DNA of 64,000 bases from Ariolimax columbianus. Lineage: Eukaryota; Mollusca; Gastropoda; Stylommatophora; Arionidae. Made by a program: the position numbers and the translations under genes. Position 1 is the stretch's first letter. Every line of letters begins with the position of its first letter. The notes beneath the pieces were generated by a model. It saw only the letters and a program-made list of their open reading frames with translations, searched no databases and was not told where the DNA came from. The stretch lies in contig JAVGWX010000005.1 of NCBI GenBank assembly GCA_036924085.1, positions 45,126,278-45,190,277 of the forward strand. Direction: 5' to 3'. This document shows positions 14,101 to 26,100 of the stretch, one piece after another.

Positions 14101-17100
14101 GGTCCAAAATAATCTTGGAGGTTCCAGGGTTAATGAAACAAAAATGGCAGTCGGTAACAGAGCAAAAAATCCACGTTCTGCAGGAGCTCAAGAGACAGTA
14201 CCCTAGCAACTCTTGGACATATGTGTATACAGATGGATCTGCCTCGGTGAGCGTTAAAAGGGGAGTCAGTGGAATCTACATTGAACACTCCAATGGCGAT
14301 GTAGAAAATCACTTCATACCAGCAGCAGGAGAGACTTGTACTAATTTCAGAGCTGAAGCAATAGTTATTCATGCAGCAATTCAGATTCTTTACAGGCAAA
14401 ACATAAATACAAGGAATACTGTCATTCTAACAGACTCCAGAAGTGTACTCCAAATCATCACAAGCCACAAACAAAATAGACTCTCACATGAAATAAAATA
14501 CCAAAGCACCCAAGCAAACACCAGAACATATTCTGCAAGAACGGTGTACCTATGCAGACCAAAGAGAGCTAGTCTGACCTCGGGGAACGACCATGCTCGA
14601 AATGCTGTGGGGGACCGGCGAAGACCTAAAGCGCACAGTCTCCTTCGTAAACCTCACCGAGCTGGAAGCATAGCATCAGTTGATCGTAAACCTCACCGAG
14701 CTAGAAGCATAGCATCAGTTGATCGTAAACCTCACCGAGCTGGAAGCATAGCATCAGTTGATCGATGAAGAAGAAAGGTGGTCGTGGAATTAGTTTTAGG
14801 CGTTTGAAAATGATTTCTTCTGTTTTTCGCTTGGATCTGAAGATTCACCAATTTTTTAGAATGGGGGAGTCAAGTTCCTGCAACTGACTTTTCTTAGGTA
14901 GTTCTATTTAGATTGTTTATTTAGATACAATAATTACGTTTATATTTGAAATGACAGCCTTATTGGAATGATGAACTGCAGAAAGCAGAAGACGAAGTCT
15001 CAAATGCTAGGAACATAGCAGAGAGAGAACAATCTATGGAGACAAATATCGCCCTCAAAGCCACCACGCCGAAATACAAATACACTCTAAACCAAATAAC
15101 AAAAGAAAGTTGGAAAACAAAACAGAAAGCTTCAATTTAGACAAAAAAGGGAACAAACTATGGAAGTTAGTCAGAGCCATGAATGACGAAACTCCATCAA
15201 ACAAACAAATTACCATCAAGCAGGGTGACAACATGCTCACTGGAAAAAAGGCAGCAAACGCCTTTATAGAACATTATGCCAGAGCAAACCACATTGATGT
15301 CCCTACAAATAGGCACACAGACATTAATGAAGACCAAAAGAGGCACGACAACATCAATATGGCACCAGAGGAGCACATGATGGCAAAACTAATAATCAAT
15401 GAAATGGAAGAGGCCATGAGAACTTTAAAGAAAAAGAAATCGCCCGGAAAAGATGGTGTAACAAACGAAAGGCTGATGGGGTTAGGACAAACAGCAAAGA
15501 GGAAGTTACTATCAGTCCTGAACCAAAGCTGGAAAAGGGGTATTGTACTTCAGGCATGGAAAGATGCTGTAATTATACCAGTACCAAAGAAAGAAAAAGA
15601 TAGAGCAGATCCAAATGGATATAGGCCTATCAGCCTGCTGAGCTGTGTAGGAAAACTGATGGAGCGTATGATAAACGCCAGACTGATGTGGCATCTGGAA
15701 GAAAAACACATACTAATTCCACAGCAAGCAGGCTTTAGACAGCATATATCCACTGAGGATCAGATCACTCTTATAGCACAGGAAATAGAGGATGCTTACC
15801 AGGAGAAAAAACACACAGTAGCGGTTTGGGTGGATTTAGAAAAGGCATTTGACAAGGTCTGGAAAGAGTGACTTAAAGTCAAGCTACGAAGAAGTGAAGT
15901 TTGTGGGAAAATGTACAGGTGGATCAGCCACTACCTCAAAAACAGAACAGCCAGAGTTCAAGTACAAGGGCAGATGAGCAAAAAGGTGACACTTGAGCAG
16001 GAAGTACCCCAAGGAGGAGTACTGTCACCCACACTCTTCCTGGTGTATATAAATAACATCGCAGAGAATATACCAAGAAGAGTCCACAGCTCCATGTTTG
16101 CAGACGATTTGGCTATGTGGACCTCTGAAAAGAATCTCACCATAGCAAGTAATCGGATGCAACAGGCCCTAACATCGCTGGAGGAGTTGGCGAACTCATG
16201 GATGGTCAAAATAAATGAGGAAAAAACAACATGTACGATATTCTCGCTTTCAAACAAACCCCAAAACACCAAAATGTCTTAACGGCAAATATCTGCAGCC
16301 AAAAGACAACCCAAACTACCTGGGAGTCACATTTGATCGGCGCAGGACATGGAAAAGTCAGATCGAGAGAAAACGAATGAGAGCCAGAGAAAGAATGGCA
16401 ATCATGAGGAAACTTGCTGGCACAAGCTGGGGAGCAGATGAAAGTATACTAAATAAACTATACACTGGAAGAGTGAGACCAGTTCTCGAGTATAGCATTG
16501 CGGCATGGACAACAGCAGCAAAGGCGAACTTTGACAAAATTAGCAAACTCCAAAACCAAGCCATGAGAGTTATAACAGGAGGCATGAAATCAATGCCAAT
16601 TGTAGAACTGGTAAAGATTACAAATCTGCAATCCATGACTGACAGAAGAGACTGCAAAGCCCAGCAGCAAGCAGCAAAACTCCGAAGACTGACAGACCAT
16701 CCAATGCATAAGAGACTAAATAATTTTGGAAATGGGAAACTAAAGCGGAGAAACTTTGCAGAAATAGCCAAAGCAAAGATGAACGAAGACCCTATGAACG
16801 CATTAACAACACCAAAGCGCATCCCTACTGTACGCAAACCTACCTGGAGGCAGCATATATTTCCAGAGGTGGTAGAAAATATACCAGGTATTGGAAACAA
16901 GAACATCCAGATTGAAAAAGAAAGAAGAGACATAACCCTGAGGTACATAACGAAAAACTACCCAAGCATGGACTGGACCCATGCATACACCGACGGCTCT
17001 GTAACAAACACAACACATAACGGAGGGGCAGGGGTATTCCTGAGCATACCAAATGGTAGAAAAACAACACTATCAGTGGCAACTGGAAAATACTCAAGCA

Positions 17101-20100
17101 ATTTCAGAGCGGAGGCAGAGGCACTGAGGGCTGCAGTAAAAGAAATGGTGACATGCAAAAGAAATGAAAGCCATATAGTCCTGCGTACAGATGCTCTGGC
17201 CGTAGTCACAGCACTAAAAAGCCAGAAAAATACCGAACTTAATGATTTAAGAGCAGTACTCTGTCAACTATGCCAGCAGTCCGCACCAAAAAGAGTAGTG
17301 GTACAGTGGGTTCCATCCCACTGTAACATCCAAGGCAACAAGGAGGCAGACAGACTGGCAAAAGAAGGTGCAAGACTACCACAACCAGATACTAGTGTGA
17401 CATACGAAGAGTCAAAAAGGCTTATTAGAGCTAGATACATGACCAAATGGGAAACAGAACATACTGGCTACACAAAAAAACGAGGCCTATTACCAGTTGA
17501 ACAGAAGAGAGCAGGTCATGGTCTTCAGACTTTGCACTGAGGTACCACCTATTCAATAAATTGAAGATATGTGGCACTGACGAATGCACATCCGGTACTG
17601 GGAAAATGACCGCTGAACATCTGCTGCAAAACTGCCCGACATACGAGGATCAGAGAAAGCAGATGTGGCCATCATAAGTGGCAACACTAGACAGCCTCAG
17701 GATGACCGCTGCTTTTTTCGAAAAAATAAAGGTTGACGTCTGACAGCGTACGAAGAAGAAGAAGAAGAAGAAGAAGTGACAGACATAGATATTACAGCAA
17801 ACATTGGTAATCCGTTGTTGGCAATTATTATTTTTTTTTTCTCAGCCGACGTACATTGGAAGCGGGAGAGTCTAAGTGTGCTGTTTTTTCAACACTATCT
17901 CCTTAATTTTTTTTTAAATCTCAGAAACGAAAACAACAAAAAAACAAAAACACCAACAAATTCTTTATTTCTCTACTCACAAACAAATCATATCAATAGA
18001 CCATCAAATAAAAATGATACAGGCTCTCAAAGGTAGCAACAATAGTTTAACAACATGATGTCATGAAAAATAATACAGCGGCAGTGGAATTTGCGTTAAT
18101 TTTGTATGTAGAGTGGTAAAGGTTAAAAACCTAGTCCCATTTGAAATAGGTCCCTTTTTGAGTTGAGACACTTCTACCAGCAGTGCTCCAACAGCTGGAA
18201 GCATTTCTGGGATTTATTTTTGTGGAGCTTTATCAGGCGTTGGAAAATAGTACTCTAATCCTTCCTCATGAGTTAATTAATGCTGTCCTTTGGATTTTGG
18301 CTTGCCATATGTCTGTAGACCTCCCTCCCTGTGCCCATCTGTTCAGGCAAGTTTCTTTGTTTGGTGTTCTTATGGGCTTTTTGTGTAGTTATTGCGGTAC
18401 ATAGACAGTACAGATGCCACAGAATGCAAGTACAAGGTGTATTAAAAACGTATCCGACCTGAATTGTTTCTGTGAAAACAAATTAAAAATAGGCGTTGTC
18501 CTTCATCAGAGAGGTATAGGGGACCATCATGAATTTTTTCCTGCCCACAGATTGCGTCAGACGCTGTCAGTCAGCCTTTCAGTATTGAGTGTAGTGAGCA
18601 CCCGTTGGGTTTTCATTCCCCACGGTGTGCAGCAATGTCAAAGTCATGTTGACTTGTTTCCTTTGACTACTTTGAGGTTGTGCATCATGAGTACACACCA
18701 CAAGATCAGAACATTACCAATGAGTACTACCTGGAGGTCATCTATTGCCTTCGTGTTGCTGTTCGTGTGTACTTTGGCAGCTCCATCATGACAGCGCACC
18801 CGCACATACTTATTCAGACATTTTTGGCCAACCACAACATTCCTCTGGTTCGTCAGTCTCCCTATACTCCCAACATGACTCCTAGCGATTTTTGACTGCT
18901 CCCCAAGCTGAGAATTCAGCTGAAAGAGACTCGGTTTGAGTCACGAGAAGACGATGCCCCAGCTATATTCCATTCCCATTAAGGCCTTCCTGAAATGTTT
19001 CAAACAAGGGGAGGACTGCTGGGAGAAGTATGTGGAATCCTCCAAAGAGAGTACTTTGAAGGGGATTAGGGTTTCAAACCTTCAGGTGAGTAATTGTATT
19101 TTTTGGGCCCAAAGTTTGGATCCCTTTTTGAACACTCCTTGTACATTTATGGCTTTAAGAATGTTGTTATAGTAAAGTGACTTACTTTGCAGTTTTGTTA
19201 TTTATGGTGCTAATAAATTTTGTTTACCTTCTGGTTTGTCCAGGGCTGCCGAAGTGTTGAGGAGTTTAACTGTTTGAACCGGATAGAAGAAGGGACATAT
19301 GGTGTTGTGTATCGGGCCCTTGACAAGAAGACACAGGAGATTGTGGCACTCAAGCGACTGAAGATGGAGAAGGAGAAAGAAGGTTTCCCCATCACATCAC
19401 TGAGGGAGATAAACACATTGTTGAAGGCACAGCACGAAAACATTGTCACTGTTAGGGTATGTCTACACTTGTCTGTCATTGTTTGTGAAATATGACTGAA
19501 GAGAGAAGTTCATGGGGATGGCAACCTCCATTATAGCATGTACTAGACTAACTACCTTTAAGGGTGCATGTAATTGCTTTTAGGAGGCATGCGTGTCTGT
19601 TTGTAATATATTGAATAGTTGGTGGGGTCGAAGATGATACAGGGAGTGAGTTGGCAGCAGCGAGAGACTCTAATTTGGCTGCTTTCATCAGGGTCAGTGA
19701 CCCATACTAACCAAGACCCTGTTGTTGTTCGTCCATCACAAGTGATGAAGACCGTGCTCTTTGTTCAGCCGTGTGGACAGTCTTTTCTCTTGCTGTGTCC
19801 ACTGAAATGGGTGGTGCACTGTGATTTGGATTAAAGTGTGGAAGAAACTGCACTTTTTGTCAGCCTCTGGTCCTGAGCTACCCTTGGCCAGTGGCAAGAT
19901 ATTTATCAAGATGACGAGATAGCACAGGATGCAGATTTTTCCTCTAGGTATACTCCCAAAGCCTTTCCCATAAACAGGTATCCTGCAAGGCAGATGCGGG
20001 GTGGCATCTATCGTTGTGTGTCATGCCTTTCCCATAACCGCAAGAGGTCATAGGGACATCACTCAGCATTTGAGGGAGTTGGGTATCTCTCCCCGACTGT

Positions 20101-23100
20101 ATTCAGTCCATTATAGTCATGTCTAAATTTCACACAACAAAACCGACACTGTTTGCAGCTAGGGCGAAGGACACCAATCTCATGAAGTTCAGCCGTGTGA
20201 TCTAGACCATGAAATGTGACACAGGTTTATGTGTAGTGCTATTCTTATAGCCGATGTCCATTCCAGGATAATCGGATGGAAGAAGTCTCCAAACAAAAAA
20301 AAACAAACAAAAAAACAAGACCCTATTTCGCCTCCAAATGGCAGCCCTCAAAACAGACTGCAGCCAGGCTAAGGGGTTAGTGATGGAAACGGGAAGGTAA
20401 ACCCGGTCCCAAAAATGCTGTGCTGAAATCAGATGTGTCGGACCAAAAAGGCACAGGTACAGCAGTCTCACTGTAGACTTTGATGCAGTGAACGCCGAAG
20501 ACGAACAATAAGGAGAGCAGCTAGTGTTTGACCATTTCTCAGTTTTAAACATGTACTGAGAGTACAGTCTCACATGGCAGGTCAAGAGGGGGTGAAGTGG
20601 TAATACTCATACTGTCAACCAGCCACTGCAGACTTGGAAATCAACTGCTCAACAGATTGCAAAATCGGACATGCAGACATGGACCTGTGGGAGGAGGGAA
20701 AAACAAACAGTGAAGCATGTTTACTGAGGCTGCTAACTCCACGAGAGGAGCTAAGTGACAGCATGGATCACTTCAGCGAAATTAACAATAAATTGTAAAG
20801 TGATGAGAGACATGCCACTAGTTTTATGGGAGAGATAGTTGTGGTTATTTGAGACAGGCCACCAGTTTTATGGGAGAGATAGTTGTGGTTATTTGAGACA
20901 TGCCATTAGTTTTATGGGAGAGATAGTTGTGGTTATTTGAGACAGGCCACCAGTTTTATGGGAGAGATAGTTGTGGTTATTTGAGACAGGCCACCAGTTT
21001 TATGTTCTATAACCACTATTGAACTTGCCAAACGCAGACAAAAATCTCGTATAAAAATTCAATGTTTCTGTGAAAATTGTTAGTGATTATTTGCATGTAT
21101 AATCACAGCACCATTTTTGGAGGGTAAAATTACCTGCTTTATTTGTTTAGGAAATTGTTGTTGGGAGCAACATGGATAAAATTTACATTGTCATGGATTT
21201 TGTGGAGCATGACCTCAAGAGCTTGATGGAGAACATGAAGAACCCTTTCCTTGTGGGTAAGTGGTGTTTCCTTGTGGGTTACAGGCATATCCTTATAGGT
21301 AAATGATTTATGTGTGTGAATAAGTGGTATTTCTTTGTGGCTAAGTGGTATTTCCTTCTGTGTAAGTTGTATTTCATTGTGGGTGAGTGGTATTTCCATC
21401 TGGGTAAGTGGTATTTCCATCTGGGTATGTGGTATTTCTTTGTGGGTAGGTGGTATTCCTTTGTGGGTAAGTGGTATTTTCTTGTGGGTAAGTGGTATTT
21501 TCTTGTGGGTAGGTGGTATTTCCTTCTGGGTAAGTGGTATTTCCTCATGGATTAGTGGTATTTTCTTATTCATAACAGATATATCCTTATAGGTAAATGC
21601 TTTCTGTGTGTGGATGTGGATACATGGTATTTCCTTGCGAGTTGCTGCTGTTGTTAAAGTCCATGATGAGTATGTTTACTCTTTCTTCCGTCCAGTAAAG
21701 TAAGTAGTGGGTTGCATTAGCTTTCATCACATTCTGAGCATACTAATGAAGGTGGTCTAGGGTCTCCCAGGCTGTTGTGCCTATACTAGGCTTCCTCTCA
21801 GTGACGCTAACTATTACAGGGGTCACATTGATCCACATCTCGTTAGCCAGACTGCCTTGAAAATAGCCAATGGGAACTCTACATGAAGAGTGATGTTGTT
21901 ATTGTATCTACATAAACAAACTAAATAGATCTACCTCAGGAAAATCTGTTGCAGAAACGTAACTTCCCAATTCTCAATAATGGGTGAGTCTTCAAATCCA
22001 AGCGAAAAATATAAGAAATCATTTCCAAAAGTCTTAACACAAATGTCAAAATCGCTACTGTTTGTATCTAACTGTACAGAACCGATGTAAGAACTCTCTA
22101 CAATGAAATGAGCAGTATTGTTATGACTATATAGCTGTTTGATTATATTTGATTAGAACGGCTGTCACTTTATAGCGACATTGTAAGTCGCTTGCAATTT
22201 TGATCTTAGAGGTGCGATTTTCGCAATGTTAGTCGATTTGGATCGACGCTAGTGTCATATAAGTTAGTGACACAAGTTGGTGGAGAAAAAGGTAAAGAAA
22301 GTAAGTGTATGAAACAAAAGACACCGATTTTGTGGGACAAGATGCAGCTGACAGCAACCAGCAGCTCATAGCTATGTGCTTGATTCAGGGTCAATGATCC
22401 ATAACTAACCAAGACTACTATTTTACATCCTGGAAACAAACTATAACCATGCAGCCTGGCTAAGAGATTAGGATCGAAGAGAGGAGACAAACCTGGTTCC
22501 AAAAATGCTGTGCTGAAATCAGATGTATCAGACCGACAGGTGCAGATATCACACACAGCATAGCTGTAGACTACATCAGAATGTCCTTTTGCAGGACAAA
22601 TGCAGAAGATGAAGAAAAATAATGAAAATTATGTTCTTCTTCTTCGTTCGTTCTCAATCTCCCGCTACCAAACCCTGAAAGGGTAAGTAGCAGAATGTAG
22701 TCCAGAGAACGGAATGCGTTGTGTGGTAGTTTACAGCTTGGCTGCGATATTTGCACCTTTCGGTCCAACACATCCGACTTCAGCAAGCATTTTTTTAGTA
22801 CCGGGTTAGCATTCCCTCTTTGATCCCTTCTCCTTAGCCAGTCTGCCCTACTGCAGCCTGTTATCCAGGATCACCGCGTGGAGGTGTAGAAGGGTCTTGG
22901 CAGCTATGGTTCGCTGGCCCTGACGCTAGCAGTCAGCTATGGGTCACTGACCACTGCAGCTCATGCGCTGCTCAGCATCTTGATCCCAAAAATTATGTTC
23001 AATTGTTGATACATGTAATATGTTATGTGGCATCATTTTATTTTATTTTTAGGGGAAGTGAAGACATTGTTGAAACAGTTGCTGCGGGCGGTCAAGCATC

Positions 23101-26100
23101 TCCATGACAACTGGATCCTCCATAGAGATCTCAAGACGTCCAACCTATTACTGAGCCATAAAGGCATTCTTAAGGTAAGTTTTCTTTTTCTTGACAAGAC
23201 AAGACAACTGGAGTCTCATGGGTGGAGTACAGGAAGACAAGACAACTGGAGTCTCACGGGTGGAGGACAGTAGGAAGACAAGACAACTGGAGTCTCATGG
23301 GTGGAGGACAGTAGGAAGACAAGACAACTGGAGTCTCATGGGTGGAGGACAGTAGGAAGACAAGACAACTGGAGTCTCATGAGTGGAGGACAGTAGCAAG
23401 ACAAGACAACTGGAGTCTCATGAGTGGAGGACAGTAGGAAGACAAGACAACTGGAGTCTCATGGGTGGAGGACAGTAGGAAGACAAGACAACTGGAGTCT
23501 CATCGGTGGAGGACAGCTGGAAGAGGAAGATATGACAACTGAAGTCTCGTCGGTGGAGGACAGCTAGAAGAGGAAGATAAGACAACTGGAGTCTCATGGG
23601 TGGAGGACAGTAGGAAGACAAGACAACTGGAGTCTCATGGGTGGAGGACAGTAGCAAGACAAGACAACTGGAGTCTCATGGGTGGAGTACAGGAAGACAA
23701 GACAACTGAAGTCTCATCGGTGGAGGACAGCTGGAAGAGGAAGATAAGACAACTGAAGTCTCATGGGTGGAGTACAGGAAGTCAAGACAACTGGAGTCTC
23801 ATCGGTGGAGGACAGAGAAGTCAAGACAACTGAAGTCTCATCGGTGGAGGACAGTAGGAAGACAAGACAACTGAAGTCTCATCGGTGGAAGACAGCTAGA
23901 AGAGGGACCCAAATGAAACTAATTTCAGCTATAAAACACAGGCATTTCTGACAAAATTTGCAATTAATTATCATCTACCTGTTATCTGCAGTGAACGATT
24001 AAGTAATTCGCCTAGGCAACAAGGACTTATCGTGCATACTGTCCATAACCATGGTTGATGGCTGAGTCCCAGACAGGCTGCGTACAGTGTAGATGAAATG
24101 GAAGCAATGTGTTTCAATTATGTGTTTTGGAGATGACTTGTATGAAGCGTGTGTTCATTTTCTACCCCTGATTTCCATGGACAGATGTGGAAACTGGTGG
24201 TCTGGGACATCTTGAAAGAGATAGGTCGCATAACCGAACAATAAAAGGCAAGAAATGCTCTCAAGTTGAGTTTATCGGATGATTTCTAAGTGTTGGCACT
24301 GTGAAACGGATGCTGGACAATTTGTTTTTAGTTCAATTATTTTTAGTTCGGGCTAATTTTGCAAATTTGTGTCTTTCAGTCTATGCCGGAATTCTGTGCG
24401 TTTTATTCAAAATAAAATTTATTATTATTGAACAAATTGAGTTAATAATGGGATCTGAACATCTGGAGACACACAATTAAACTATCTATGACATGAAGTA
24501 TTCACAATAAAGATTATAATTAGTATCAAGTTAGTATAAGATGGAAAAACAGATACATGTATTTTATATTTCATAGTTAAGATACTGAAAGTAGAAGGTA
24601 TTGATAAAGATATAAAAATAAGAACACAAGAGGCAAGACATTTTTCATTGCATTGAGGAACTGATAGAAATCTAAAGAAATTAAGTTGAACACAAAACAA
24701 AAATATTTAAAGTCTGTTCTGCCCAATGGGTGTGGTAGAGTAAATATGGAGAACAAATACAACTAAAAATCTACATACTTTTATAAATGGGTGCTTTACA
24801 GGAATATAATGATTGAAATGGTATGAAACTGCTGGACAGAACCAGGTGACAGTGGAACACAAGAGGATAAGGGGACACTTGCATTCGACAGGTCACACAT
24901 TAACCCTTTGAACCCTGGTTACCCAGTCAATAAAATCCCATTCCCCTGTGCTCCTGAGAAAATACGCACAAGGTAGACATACGAGGAAAGCTATTTACTG
25001 TGACAGAACTCTGTGCTCTAATTTCATTATTCTCTCAAAATGGCTAACCTGATCATCCTGGACCACCACATGGAGGCAGAATATGGTCTTGACCAGCTAT
25101 GAGTCGCTTGCTGCTATCAGCTCATTCACTGCTGTATCTTCGACCCCACATCTCAGTCCCTTAGACCATAGGTATGTTACCCTGTGAGTTCTGTCCAACT
25201 CTGTCTCCTGTATTTCGACAACTGTGACTGTAAAGGCCGATCCACAAATGACAGATTGTACAGCCATGCTAGGGAAGCTGGCTTGCCGGGTGTCCACTGA
25301 TCTCTTCAGCCTTTTCCTTTTCTCTATGAGTGTCACCAGCCACTATGGCCTTTCCAACTGACTGTCTCCAAACAGCTTGATCCTGAGCAATCGTTTCCCT
25401 GTCCTCAGATGGGATGTTGCATGACTTCATGTCTCTCTTGCATACATCCTTCAATCGCAGTATGGGACTGCTGATTCTTCTAGCTCCAATGGCCAGCTAG
25501 CTATCCTTTGGTATTCCCTCATCTTTCATCCTGTAAACATGCCCCAACCATCGCTGGCTCAACAGTGAGTACTTGCTGGGTGTGTTTGCTCGCTATAAAA
25601 TCACATTTTGTGGCACTCTCTCTTGCCACCCAATCCTCAATATATGCTGTAGGTACCTCATGGTGCTGAGCCGCTACTCCTGCTTAGTGTGGTCTTTTAG
25701 AGAAGATTACCTGCCAAAGACAGATGTGTCGGACCGAAAGGTGCAAATATCGCAGCCAAGCTGTAAACTAACAACACAACACTTTCCATTCTCTGGACTA
25801 CATCTTGCTACTTGCAAAGACCTGTTGAGGGCTTGGTAGCGTGAGATTGAGAACGAACGCAGAAAAAGAAGAAGAGAAGGCTAGACAAAGAAAAAAATGT
25901 ATAGGTCACAACGTGCTTACAAAAATAAAAACGTCTTACAATTAAGTCTTTAACCCTTTGCATCCTGGACCACCCAGTCTGTAAAATCTCATTCCCCTGT
26001 GCTCCTGAGAAAATTGGCACAATGTTTGAGACATTTGAGTAAAGCTATTTACTATGACAAAACTATGTGCTCTAATTTAGTTATTCTATCTAAAATTGAC

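Noticed and set aside
21139..21592. Repeat proteins on both strands around the 21-bp array
   Set aside because: A consequence of a 21-bp unit without stops, not genes.
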